The notes under the pieces were generated by a model, which saw only the letters and a program-made list of their open reading frames with translations, searched no databases and was not told where the DNA came from. From NCBI GenBank assembly GCA_938743325.2, contig OW568896.1, positions 341,001 through 405,000 of the forward strand: a stretch of 64,000 nucleotides of DNA. Reading direction: 5' to 3'. Below, piece after piece: positions 9,116 to 17,910 of this stretch (positions within the stretch are counted from its first letter, which is position 1; every line of letters begins with the position of its first letter). Position numbers and translations under genes: made by a program. This DNA is from Pycnococcus provasolii. Lineage: Eukaryota > Chlorophyta > Pseudoscourfieldiophyceae > Pseudoscourfieldiales > Pycnococcaceae.

Positions 9116-10051
9116 ATTGTAGAAGTATGTATTGTAAAGTTAGGTTGATTAAGCAGTGTAAATTACATGGCAATTTTGTCAACAATACGAAGTCTCCCAT
9201 CTCGCGTTCGCCAGATTTGCAGAATGCGTCGTACTCCTCTCGCCGATGCTTTTCTGCAAGCGCTAGCAAACCAACTTCGTGTCCAGTCATGCGTCGAGAT
9301 GGCGACGGTGGCAAGCACCTCACGTCGCCACGTCATACGCGTGTCTTATGTTCATTCATCCTCTCCTGCAGAGTTCGCGTCGTACTCCCGACGTATGATT
9401 TCTTCGGCGACGAATCAGTTAAGCCAAATTCGTTGACAACAATTGTTTAACGGGGTTAACTCAGGTTAACGGGTTATCGCAATTACAGTCGCGCCGCATG
9501 AACATCGCGACGAGATACTGCAAGGTGTCGAGCGAATATCGCTCAACGCCCTTGAAGGAGTTGAACAGCATCGACGCGGTGAGCCGCTTCTCGCGCCGCT
9601 TGCATGACATGATGAGTCATGTGCCACTCGACGAGCGGCATCGCCGGGGGGATGCCATCCGAAGGCCGAAGCCCGAAGTCCTTAAAGATTGCACATGTCA
9701 CCGCCCGACCGACTGGCGTTGGCGTGTCGCACAACTGAAGGTTCTGACCGACAAAAACAATGATAAAGACTAAACGGCCCGAGCGGGATCCCAAGCGCCC
9801 CCGAAAGCGCTCTAATGAAAAAAGCGCCCCATACAGTAATAAAACCAACAGGAGAAAGAAAGCACTCACTCAGGCAAGAAGTGGATCCCCCTGCCCGGGG
9901 AAAAAGGGGGGGAATTCTTATTGGGTTTGTTGGAGATAAGATTTCCCCCCATGATGAGATTTCTGGCCACAACTCCCCTTGTTATTTTCCCTGTTCCGCC
10001 GCCGATCGCCGCGTGATTCGACAAATCACTTTTGCTACGTTTGATCAGTGC
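9116..10051. other. Intergenic region with minus-strand coding relics
   Basis: This 936-bp gap sits between two plus-strand genes. Minus-strand frames read like protein in two blocks: about 9543-9800 (LCDTPTPVGRAVTCAIFKDF, MPLVEWHMTHHVMQAAREAA) and 9183-9446 (GIY-YIG-like). No intact frame joins them. A GGGATCCC palindrome lies at 9785-9792, 260 bp before the peroxiredoxin start. Confidence 0.5.
9183..9446 (-). pseudogene. GIY-YIG endonuclease-like relic with one in-frame TGA
   Basis: On the minus strand the frame opening after a TAA at 9447-9449 reads SYVGSTTRTLQERMNEHKTR, then a TGA at 9333-9335. It continues in the same frame through GHEVGLLALAEKHRREEYDA and FCKSGEREMGDF to about 9183. 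The first segment matches the core of GIY-YIG nucleases (YVGST-T-L--R--EH). The N-terminal strand that should carry the GIY/YIG Tyr is only partly readable, and no ATG opens the frame. GIY-YIG domains occur in homing endonucleases, repair proteins and some retroelements. The single stop suggests a decayed gene, though an intron covering the TGA is possible. Confidence 0.45.
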
Positions 10052-10783
10052 ATGATGCTTTCGTCCAAGTCTGCTTCCTTGCGTGTTAGTGGTGCCCGTG
10101 GTGCCCGTGTTAGTGGTGTCTCCCGTCGTGGTGCTGCGGGCCGTTCTTATCGTCGGTCTTCATCTGCTGTGGCAATGTCCGTCACTTCTGAGGCAACGCC
10201 CCCGCTCGTGGGTAACCCCGCGCCGGGGTTCTCCGCCGAAGCTGTGTTCGACCAGGAATTCATCAACGTCACGCTTGACCAATACAAAGGAAACAAGTAT
10301 GTCGTGCTCTTCTTCTATCCACTCGACTTCACGTTCGTCTGCCCGACGGAAATCACCGCATTCTCTGACCGCTACGAAGAGTTCTCGGCGATCGACACCG
10401 AGGTGCTCGGAGTGTCCGTCGACAGCCAGTTCTCACACCTCGCGTGGGTGCAGACGGACCGCAAGGAGGGTGGACTCGGGGACCTCAAGTACCCGCTCGT
10501 CTCCGATCTGAAGAAGGAAATCGCGAGCGCGTACCAGGTGCTCAGTGACGAGGGAGTCGCGCTCCGTGGACTCTTCATCATCGATAAGGAGGGCGTCGTC
10601 CAGCACAGCACCATCAACAACCTCGCCTTCGGACGGTCCGTCGACGAGACGCTGCGAGTGCTCCAGGCGATCCAGTACGTGCAGAACAACCCCGACGAGG
10701 TGTGCCCCGCCGGATGGAAGCCGGGTGACGTCACGATGAAGCCCGACCCGGAGGGAAGCAAGGAGTACTTCGCGAGCATCTAA
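10052..10783 (+). CDS. BAS1: Plastid 2-Cys peroxiredoxin (243 aa)
   Basis: Thiol peroxidase that reduces H2O2 and organic peroxides in the chloroplast stroma using thioredoxin or NTRC. Residues 1-45 are Ser/Arg/Ala-rich and look like a transit peptide, so I choose ATG 10052 (or 10055). The open frame continues upstream to another ATG at 9815, but that extension is not peroxiredoxin-like. The peroxidatic Cys is at about residue 97 in [15 protein letters not shown], and the resolving Cys is in [11 protein letters not shown]. The GGLG motif and the C-terminal YF (KEYFASI) are both present, the pair that makes eukaryotic 2-Cys enzymes sensitive to hyperoxidation. Sequence is very close to land-plant BAS1, a good lineage clue. 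AAATAAAG directly follows the stop. Confidence 0.96.
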   Translation: MMLSSKSASLRVSGARGARVSGVSRRGAAGRSYRRSSSAVAMSVTSEATPPLVGNPAPGFSAEAVFDQEFINVTLDQYKGNKYVVLFFYPLDFTFVCPTEITAFSDRYEEFSAIDTEVLGVSVDSQFSHLAWVQTDRKEGGLGDLKYPLVSDLKKEIASAYQVLSDEGVALRGLFIIDKEGVVQHSTINNLAFGRSVDETLRVLQAIQYVQNNPDEVCPAGWKPGDVTMKPDPEGSKEYFASI

Positions 10784-11134
10784 ATAAAGTAGCCCATTTT
10801 CGACAAAAAACTATTTTGCACGAAAAGGGAAACCGGGTGTGTTGATGACGATTTCTTGACCTCTTTGCGTCTGGTGTGTGGGATCTGCGTGCGAGTGATG
10901 AGTAGTGTTACCGTGCCAACCTACATTTTAGATAAGAGAAAAAAAAATTTGTTCCGTGTTTACACAACACGCAGGCAGATAAATTTGTTTGCGCCCCCAA
11001 CCAACCAAAACACACAAAAAAAACACCACAACGCACACACACACTCCACTTGTTTCTGTTTGTCGAAAAATTACGCTGTTTTCCCAGCACCCAAGCTTTT
11101 TTTCAATCCAAACACACAACAAAAGAACAGTCGC
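10784..11134. other. Convergent 3' intergenic region
   Basis: A 351-bp AT- and AC-rich spacer between two convergent gene ends (CAC/ACAC-rich around 11010-11050). I see no gene. It probably holds both polyadenylation regions. Confidence 0.7.
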
Positions 11135-14100
11135 CTACTTAGCACTGCCCATCATGCTCGCACGCGTGAGACGCCCATTGACACGCACAGGTCGACCGAG
11201 AGCTTTGGGAGGTGGCGTCTCATCGGCCACTTCGGCAGTCTCACTTGACGTAACGTGCTTCTTCTGCCATGCTGCAATGCGATCCTTGACAGATGGACTC
11301 TCCGGAGGCTTAGTTGAAGCGGCAGCGGCTCGCTGTGCTCGCGTCTTGATGCGCGGGCTTGCAGCCACCACCGGGGCGGACTTCTTCGCATTCGTCGCAG
11401 CCGGCGCCTTGTTGCTGTTCGAGTCGTCCTCGGCATTCGTGATGGACACGAGCGCACGGCGTGCACTCTCAACCTCAGCCGCGGGACGCTTTGAGGTGTC
11501 ACCAACGCGCACCGCAGGCTGCTTGAAGACGCTCGACGGTGCGGCAGACGATGTCGGTGGACGAGACAGGGGCGTCTTCGCGAATGCTGACATCGGACGC
11601 GGCGTCTTGGTAGCAATCGGCGTCCTTGCCGGTGTCTTAGTAGCAATCGGCGTCTTCCTTGCCGATGACGGCGGTGACGATCCCTTGCGTGAAGTCAGCG
11701 GCGTCTTCGGCATAGCCGAGGATGGTGCCTTGGTGGTGTGACCGAATGCTGGGCTCATTGGCTCATGAGATTCGCTCATGCGACGCGACGTTGCCGCCTT
11801 CAGGCTGCCACGGAGAGCATCGCGAACGCTTCGCAGGTCGTCCGCTTCCTTGCGCGACTCAGCCAACTGCTGCTTGAGCGTTGCCACAAGAGAGTTGTCC
11901 TCACTGGACGACGACGTCTTGGACGCGGCAAGCTCCTTTTCGAATCTTGCCTTCTCATCCGCCGCAGCCCGTGCGCTGTTGCGCAGCATGCTTCGCTTCT
12001 CCTCCTCGTGCGCCGCATCTGCAGCCATGAGCGCCTCCTTGGACTTGGCAAGCTGCACGCGCAGCACCTCCATCTCCTCCTTGGCTGACGATTCTGTCGA
12101 AGCGAGAGCCTCCTTTGCTCCCGACAGCTGCTCGCGCAGCGCCTCCATCTCCTCCTTCGCCGATGACACGGCTGAGGCGAGAGACGTTGCCTCCTCTTGC
12201 TGCTGCTGCGCCTGCGCAAGCTGCTCGCGGAGCGCCTCCATCTCCTCCATTGCCGCCGTTTCGGCATCCTGTGCCTTTGTCAGCTGCACACGCTGCGACG
12301 CAAGCTCGTCCTGGACTCCGGCAAGCTCCGCGCGCACCGACTCTGATTCTGAGCTAGCCTTCTTTTGCGCTTCTTTTGCCGACTTGAGTGCCGCATCTGC
12401 TTCCTCAAGCTCCTTTGCCTTAGCCGTCTCCAGCTGTTTCAGCGCCTTATTGGCCTCCTTCAAATTCTTCGTGGCTTGATTTGTGGCTGTCTGCGCCTCC
12501 GCCAATGCCGCCGAGTGCTCCAGAGCCTCCCTGCGCGCCTCATCCACCTCATCTCGCAAAGCTGCGACTGCCGACTCCTTCTCCTCTAATGCGGATGCCA
12601 TTTGCTGTTCCTTTTCCTTGATGGCCGCCTTGTGCTCGGCCGCCGCCTCCTTGATGGCCGCCTTGTGCTCGGCAGCCGCCTCCTTCATCGCCGCCTTGTG
12701 TTCGGCAGTGGTCTCCTTCATCTCCTCCTTGTGTGCCTTCGTGAGGATCTCACGCTGCTCGTCGAGGGAGGCCCTCGCGGCGTCCTCAGACTCTCTCTTC
12801 TGCTGCTCGTACACATCCTTTTCTGCTGCCGCATCAGCGCGAGCAGCCTCGAGCGCAGCTTGCGCTGTATTCGCCTGCTCCTGCGCCTGTGACGTCTTTT
12901 CCACCTCAGCCATCACAGCAGCCTTGATCTCAGCGTCCTTCTTCTCCTCGATCGCAGCGATCTCAGCATCCTTCGCAGCTTCTGCGGTAGCGACAGCCTC
13001 AGCCTTGTCTGCATCTTTCGCCGCCGTAAGCTCCTCAATAGCACGTTCCAGGTTGACAGATGCTTCGTTCAGCGCAGCCTCCTTGTCAGCAGCTGCATCT
13101 TCGAGCGCCCTACCCATCTCCGCATCCTTCGTCGAGATGGCATCGGCTAACTCCTGATCCTTTTCAGCCGCCGCCTGCTCGAGAGCGGATGCCTTGTCAG
13201 CCTCAGCGTGTTTGAGAGCCTCAGTCTTTTCAATCTCAGCCTGCTCGAGAGCGGACATCATGTCCTTTGCCGCCAGCTCAAGGGAAGCTGCCTTGTCCGC
13301 CTCCGCCTGCTCGAGAGCGGATGCCTTGTCAGCCGCCGCTTCGTCAAGGGCGGATGCCTTGTCAGCCGCCGCCTGCTCGAGAGCGGACACCTTCTCTGTC
13401 TCCGCCTGCTCGAGAGCTGACACCTTGTCCGCCTCCGCCTGCTCGAGAGCGGATGCCTTGTCAGCCGCCGCTTCATCAAGCGCGGATGCCTTGTCAGCCG
13501 CCGCCTGCTCGAGAGCGGACACCTTCTCTGTCTCCGCCTGCTCGAGAGCTGACACCTTGTCCGCCTCCGCCTGCTCGAGAGCGGATGCCTTGTCAGCCGC
13601 CGCTTCGTCAAGCGCGGATGCCTTGTCAGCCGCCGCCTGCTCGAGAGCGGACACCTTCTCTGTCTCCGCCTGCTCGAGAGCTGACACCTTGTCCGCCTCC
13701 GCCTGCTCGAGAGCGGATGCCTTGTCAGCCGCCGCTTCATCAAGCGCGGATGCCTTGTCAGCCGCCGCCTGCTCGAGAGCGGACACCTTCTCTGTCTCCG
13801 CCTGCTCGAGAGCTGACACCTTGTCCGCCTCCGCCTGCTCGAGAGCTGACACCTTTTCGTCCTGGGCGGTCGCAAGTGCTTCCTCTTTTGACGCCTGAAG
13901 CTCGGACATGGCAATGGCGTGCTCATCCGCGTCTCGTGCCTCGCGCTCAGCGGTGACGAGACGAGAAATCGCGAATGTCGTCATCTCAGAGGAAAGACAC
14001 GCTCGAAGGCTGTCACCCTCGGCGCGCAGTTCCTGTGCCTCGAGCGACAGAACGGTGTGAGCCGCATTCAGCGTGTCGTGCTTTTCTGTCACGATAGAAA

Positions 14101-16162
14101 GCTGTTCGAACATATCTTCAGAGATCTTGCTCTGCTCCTCGAATGCGATCTGAAGCTTGGCCTTTGACTCAGTCTCCTTTTCGAGCAGCACAGAAAGCTC
14201 GTTACGCTCATTCTCCGCGATGGTTTGTTTTTCCTTCGCCACCTCGCAAGCGACGTTCACCTCCTCCACCTGCACCTTCATTTCGTACACCTGCGTGTGT
14301 GCTTCCGCAGCGGCCTGCGTTGCGTGAGCAGCCATCGCGTCAGACTTTGCCTTCGCCTCCGCAAGAGCGTCGCGCTCTGTTGTCACGTCGCGAAGCGTTG
14401 ACGCGATGCTCTGACGATCCGAAACGGCATCGGCGAACGCTGTGCGAAGTCCGATCGACTCTTTCTTCAGAGCGTCGTGCTGCTCGGCCAACGTAGCGTA
14501 CTTCCCACCCTTGTCGGTGTTCGCCTTGTTGAGCGTCTCTTCGAGCTCCGCAACGCGGATCTGGTGGCGCACAACGTCGGGATGGCACTCCACCTGCCTT
14601 CGCAGCAGCTCGATTTCTGCCGCCTCGGAGGTGGCTCGGTCGAGAGCGGCGTCAGACTGCGAGGTGTTCCCGTCGGCGGCTGACTGCAGGCTTTTGATGG
14701 TGTTCTCGCGAAGGCGAAGCACCATCTTCTGGCTTTGCACTGTCTTGTCGAGTCGCCCAGCCACCTCTCGCTGTGAGTTGAGCCGCGACTCGCAGTCGGA
14801 TAGCGCGGAAATCGCGTCGCTTTCGGCGCGACTGTGCGCCGCCTGCAGGCTGGCGTATAGGTGCTGAAGTGCCTCGAGCCTAGTTTCGGCATGAGGGATG
14901 ACCTGGATGGGGTGGCTGTCCAGTGCACCTCCCGCCTTGCCATCTCCATTTGCACTGTTTTTGTGCGCGTTTTCGAGCTGAGCACGCAGTCGCTTGATTT
15001 CGTCGTGAAGTTCCGCGGGCGACGATCCAGATGCCACTTCATTGATGGCGGCGGAGTTCTTCACAAGCTTCGCGCGCTGCGCAAACTTCAGCGTGCTGAG
15101 CGTCTCATCCGCGCTGGCTGCGGCGGGTGAGATGTTTGCGATCATGCTGCACTTCGCCTGTCCTCCGAGGCAGTCACGCAGCAGGAACGTCAGCTTGCTG
15201 TCCCGGTACGGCACGTGTCGCTCCTTTCCTTCGGAGCGGTCGACGAGCGCCTTGATGACATTCCCGAGCGCGCTGAGCGACCGATTGATGCTGGACGCTT
15301 CTTTCAGCCTCTGTCCATCTGTTTGCGTTGCACTCTGTCGTTCTGATCCCGCGAGGTCGACGAGACGCAGCGCGGACGACGTTCGCTTCTCGACACCGGT
15401 CGCCTCGTCGACGCGCACGACGTCGGCGTACAGGACGAACACGCTGTGGCTTCTGCTCGACTCTCGGTTCATGGCTGTTGAGCTGACTCGCCTGTTGCAC
15501 AGTCCTCGTCGGTACACTTCGTACGTTTCCGCGGCACTTCCGACGCACTCTTCGACGGCACCTTCTGCGAATACGGACGCCTTGGATCCTTCCCTGACTA
15601 CGAGTGGCAGTGCCCCGTCGTCCGCGAGTAGGTCGTACACCTGCTCGTTGTAGATTTCGAAGAACGTGCACCTGAAGTTGCTCGACTTGATTTGCTTGGC
15701 GTTATTTTCGCTGACTGACCCGAAGACGTATTTGAGCACACGCGGGATGAGTCCAGTATCAGCCGACGAGTGTGCGTCGTCGTACGAGTCCACGTCCGCG
15801 CCTTGCATGGTGTACGTTTTCCCCGCTCCCGTTTGTCCGTAAGCGAGCACGCACGCGTGGTATCCTTCTAGGAAAGAGTCTGTGATGGGTCGTCCGATGG
15901 ATTCAAAGATGGACGCTTGGTCAACATGTTCGTCTCGCACGGAGTCGAAGTTGAATGCGGTTCGCGCCGCCTGCGACTGCTGCTGGTGCTGAGACGATGA
16001 GATGGATATGCTTGTTTCTGTCGTCGTGATACTTTTCTTGTACTGCGTGATTAGCGACGAAACTTCGCGCTCAGAAGGTGGGCGGACACGTATGTGAACG
16101 CGTATGTTATCCCCCTGCTGCTGCTGCTGCTGCTGCTGCGAAGAAGAAGAGGACTCCGCCAT
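11135..16162 (-). CDS. Kinesin-12/KIF15-type motor with long repetitive stalk (1675 aa)
   Basis: N-terminal motor at about 19-385: VHIRVRPPSERE, P-loop GQTGAGKT (109-116), switch I NRESSRSHSVF, switch II LVDLAGSERQ, and RHVPYRDSKLTFLLRDCLGG. The order and wording, especially GLIPRVLKYVF, CTFFEIYNEQVYDLL and FAQRAKLVKNSAAINE, match kinesin-12 (KIF15/PAKRP1), plus-end motors of spindles and phragmoplasts. A Gln run precedes the motor. Residues about 390-1480 form a nearly continuous coiled coil containing a tandem array of 11-residue units. The basic, Ser/Thr/Pro-rich tail has several KTP/RTP sites, plausible CDK or microtubule-binding sequence. It is divergent from the UBE2S-type gene. ATG 16162 is immediately before the poly-Gln. 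No intron is needed. Subfamily is fairly sure from the motor; cellular role is inferred. Confidence 0.9.
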   Translation of the reverse strand: MAESSSSSQQQQQQQQGDNIRVHIRVRPPSEREVSSLITQYKKSITTTETSISISSSQHQQQSQAARTAFNFDSVRDEHVDQASIFESIGRPITDSFLEGYHACVLAYGQTGAGKTYTMQGADVDSYDDAHSSADTGLIPRVLKYVFGSVSENNAKQIKSSNFRCTFFEIYNEQVYDLLADDGALPLVVREGSKASVFAEGAVEECVGSAAETYEVYRRGLCNRRVSSTAMNRESSRSHSVFVLYADVVRVDEATGVEKRTSSALRLVDLAGSERQSATQTDGQRLKEASSINRSLSALGNVIKALVDRSEGKERHVPYRDSKLTFLLRDCLGGQAKCSMIANISPAAASADETLSTLKFAQRAKLVKNSAAINEVASGSSPAELHDEIKRLRAQLENAHKNSANGDGKAGGALDSHPIQVIPHAETRLEALQHLYASLQAAHSRAESDAISALSDCESRLNSQREVAGRLDKTVQSQKMVLRLRENTIKSLQSAADGNTSQSDAALDRATSEAAEIELLRRQVECHPDVVRHQIRVAELEETLNKANTDKGGKYATLAEQHDALKKESIGLRTAFADAVSDRQSIASTLRDVTTERDALAEAKAKSDAMAAHATQAAAEAHTQVYEMKVQVEEVNVACEVAKEKQTIAENERNELSVLLEKETESKAKLQIAFEEQSKISEDMFEQLSIVTEKHDTLNAAHTVLSLEAQELRAEGDSLRACLSSEMTTFAISRLVTAEREARDADEHAIAMSELQASKEEALATAQDEKVSALEQAEADKVSALEQAETEKVSALEQAAADKASALDEAAADKASALEQAEADKVSALEQAETEKVSALEQAAADKASALDEAAADKASALEQAEADKVSALEQAETEKVSALEQAAADKASALDEAAADKASALEQAEADKVSALEQAETEKVSALEQAAADKASALDEAAADKASALEQAEADKAASLELAAKDMMSALEQAEIEKTEALKHAEADKASALEQAAAEKDQELADAISTKDAEMGRALEDAAADKEAALNEASVNLERAIEELTAAKDADKAEAVATAEAAKDAEIAAIEEKKDAEIKAAVMAEVEKTSQAQEQANTAQAALEAARADAAAEKDVYEQQKRESEDAARASLDEQREILTKAHKEEMKETTAEHKAAMKEAAAEHKAAIKEAAAEHKAAIKEKEQQMASALEEKESAVAALRDEVDEARREALEHSAALAEAQTATNQATKNLKEANKALKQLETAKAKELEEADAALKSAKEAQKKASSESESVRAELAGVQDELASQRVQLTKAQDAETAAMEEMEALREQLAQAQQQQEEATSLASAVSSAKEEMEALREQLSGAKEALASTESSAKEEMEVLRVQLAKSKEALMAADAAHEEEKRSMLRNSARAAADEKARFEKELAASKTSSSSEDNSLVATLKQQLAESRKEADDLRSVRDALRGSLKAATSRRMSESHEPMSPAFGHTTKAPSSAMPKTPLTSRKGSSPPSSARKTPIATKTPARTPIATKTPRPMSAFAKTPLSRPPTSSAAPSSVFKQPAVRVGDTSKRPAAEVESARRALVSITNAEDDSNSNKAPAATNAKKSAPVVAASPRIKTRAQRAAAASTKPPESPSVKDRIAAWQKKHVTSSETAEVADETPPPKALGRPVRVNGRLTRASMMGSAK
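13300..13855 (-). repeat. 132-bp tandem repeat array within the kinesin stalk (4 units)
   Basis: Marker sequence GCCGCCGCTTCRTCAAG begins at 13332, 13464, 13596 and 13728, exactly 132 bp apart. Each unit encodes 44 residues made of four 11-residue segments of the form AEADKVSALEQ, AETEKVSALEQ, AAADKASALDE, AAADKASALEQ. Units 1 and 3 carry TCGTCAAG and units 2 and 4 TCATCAAG, suggesting a later 264-bp duplication. Degenerate 11-mers continue on both sides. The array is in frame and uninterrupted. Confidence 0.93.
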
Positions 16163-16923
16163 GCTTGCGTTGTTAATAATGCTTAGTGTTATCTCCTAAG
16201 ATATATCAACAAGAACACGAGAACACGAGAACACGAGAGTCAGATAGTCTGTGAGACTACAAGGTAATGATCGTACGAGTGACACTACAGTGGGTGACAC
16301 ACGATACCTGTAATGTGAATGGAATGAAGGGTTGGAAATGACAGCTGGGAAAAACCGAAAACGTTTTCGGTCGGAGAGTTGGACAAACGCGAGGGAAAGG
16401 GGAAGAGGGGGCCCCTCAGAGGATTACTTGGCGAGTTAACAACCCCGAGGTCGGGGGAGGGGGAGGGTCGGGAAGGGAATTTCGGGAAGGGAATTTCGGG
16501 AAGGGAATGTCGGGAAGGGAATGTCGGGACCGGGGGCTACTTGTTCGGGGTTAACATTCTCTAATAAGGTTAGGTAATTACAAAATTCGGGTTTCGAACA
16601 AATCCCTATAATTGATTTGGAACTTGGAAGGGAAGTTTGGGAAGGGAATGTTTGGGGGAGGAAGTAGAGGAAGTTGTTAATTTCCTTCCAGACGTCTGGT
16701 GGGATCCCAAACGTCCACCCCCTCCCTCACTTCAGGGATGCTTGAGTGAGTGAAATCCCCCCAGGGGGCCCTGGGGGCGTTGACGGGACCCACCCGGTTC
16801 CTAGTCTACTTATTAGACGACCTTTTCTCCCGGGGTCCCGTCCCGTCCTTCCTTCCCCCTTTCCCATCACTTTCTCAACATCACTGCTCTCATTTATTTG
16901 TCCCTTCATTATTATTAGTCACA
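16163..16923. promoter_or_regulatory. Divergent promoter region, kinesin-12 / UBE2S-type
   Basis: A 761-bp spacer between two divergent starts. Contents: three GAACACGA units (about 16208-16235), a 4 x 14-bp minisatellite (16468-16523) with a looser copy near 16626-16660, an ATTCGGGTTTCG motif near 16583, and a GGGATCCC palindrome at 16701-16708, 216 bp before the E2 start. No TATA box stands out. Promoter function is inferred from the gene arrangement. Confidence 0.55.
16468..16523. repeat. 14-bp minisatellite, 4 units
   Basis: Unit TCGGGAAGGGAATK repeated four times without interruption (units 1-2 end in TT, 3-4 in TG), followed by a partial TCGGGA. It lies in the divergent kinesin/E2 spacer. 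Confidence 0.92.
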
Positions 16924-17538
16924 ATGTCTGAGAATATCACGCCGTCATGTCTCCAGAAGCTCCTGAAAGAACAGAGGGATTTAATCAATAGGCCCGCAGA
17001 AGGTATCGCACTGGAAATGAACGAAGATGACGTGTGTGTCTGTCATGCCATCATTACTGGACCGGCAGGAACGCCGTACGTCGGAGGGGCGTTCAAAATA
17101 CGAATCGTTTTCGGTGCCGAGTATCCTGCTGTGCCACCGAAAGGATTCTTCACGACGCGCATCTTTCACCCCAACATCGCCAAGACGGGGGACATCTGCG
17201 TCAACACACTCAAGAGAGACTGGAAACCAGACATGGGACTGCGACATATACTCATGGTCATAAGGTGCCTCCTCATCGAACCGTTCCCTGAAAGCGCGCT
17301 CAACGACGAGGCGGGAAAACTGCTCATGGAAGACTACGAAGCGTACGCAAGTCACGCACGCATGATGACGTCCATACACGCGATGAAAAAATCAAACGGG
17401 GCAGATTCCGCAGAAGAGAACAACGACGACGACGCAAACGGGGAAAATAACAACAACACAGGTGCCGCGCCGGAAAAGATGAAAAAGGCAAAGACGGACA
17501 AAAAACTCGAGAAGAAACGGTCACTCAAGCGGTTGTAA
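16924..17538 (+). CDS. UBE2S: Ubiquitin-conjugating enzyme E2 S (UBE2S/UBC22 type, 204 aa)
   Basis: Complete UBC fold (about 1-155). The HPN motif is at 82-84 (FHPNIAKTGDIC) with the catalytic Cys at 92. The strings FHPN--GDICVNTLKRDW and RCLLIEPFPESALNDEAGKL are diagnostic of the UBE2S/plant UBC22 branch. UBE2S elongates Lys11-linked ubiquitin chains on anaphase-promoting complex substrates. The Lys-rich tail (about 185-204) ends in KRSLKRL, close to the LRRL end by which animal UBE2S docks on the APC/C (established for that family; function here inferred). I choose ATG 16924, which gives MSENITPS; upstream open frame is not E2-like. It shares a divergent spacer with a mitotic-type kinesin. 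Confidence 0.94.
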   Translation: MSENITPSCLQKLLKEQRDLINRPAEGIALEMNEDDVCVCHAIITGPAGTPYVGGAFKIRIVFGAEYPAVPPKGFFTTRIFHPNIAKTGDICVNTLKRDWKPDMGLRHILMVIRCLLIEPFPESALNDEAGKLLMEDYEAYASHARMMTSIHAMKKSNGADSAEENNDDDANGENNNNTGAAPEKMKKAKTDKKLEKKRSLKRL

Positions 17539-17910
17539 ATACGGATATTATTCTGTTTGTTCTCACCAACCCGACGGGTATTTAGAACCGCGACGACGAC
17601 GTGCAGTGAAGAGGTGCAAATTGTCACGCCAATGCGTGTACATCCTTTGGTCGTGCGGCAGCCCGCAGCCTGACTGCACACGGCATAGGATCTAGTTCAC
17701 TAGTGTAGAAGTCGCGGAGCGGAGGGCGCGGGTGACGACGACAGACCATGTGAATTCCATCGAGAGTAGTAGTTGTTGAGGTTGCTAAAGTCGCGCCCAC
17801 GGCGCGCGCGCCTCAGCCTCGTCACGAGGCCTCGTCACTTAGCCTTAAACATTAAATTAGAAAGAAGAAGAAGATGAAGAAAAACAACAAAAGTCTCATT
17901 TTCTTACTAC
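17539..17910. other. Convergent 3' intergenic region
   Basis: A 372-bp gap between convergent stops. It is AT-rich near both stops (poly-A/AAGAAG run near 17860-17895). I see nothing recognisable in between. Confidence 0.6.

Noticed and set aside
9815-10051. N-terminal extension of the peroxiredoxin frame
   Set aside because: The added 79 residues contain non-conserved, stop-poor intergenic text; a transit peptide begins cleanly at 10052.
13300-13855. Tandem repeat as a CRISPR array
   Set aside because: Units are contiguous, in frame and without spacers, and lie within a kinesin coding sequence of a eukaryote.
13194-13956. Plus-strand and alternate-frame repeats opposite the kinesin stalk
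   Set aside because: Repetitive text is produced by the 132-bp coding repeat of the kinesin read in the wrong frame or strand.
17690-17880. Possible tRNA or small RNA in the convergent spacer
   Set aside because: No cloverleaf with an acceptor stem and T-loop could be formed by eye; no RNA gene is supported anywhere in the window.
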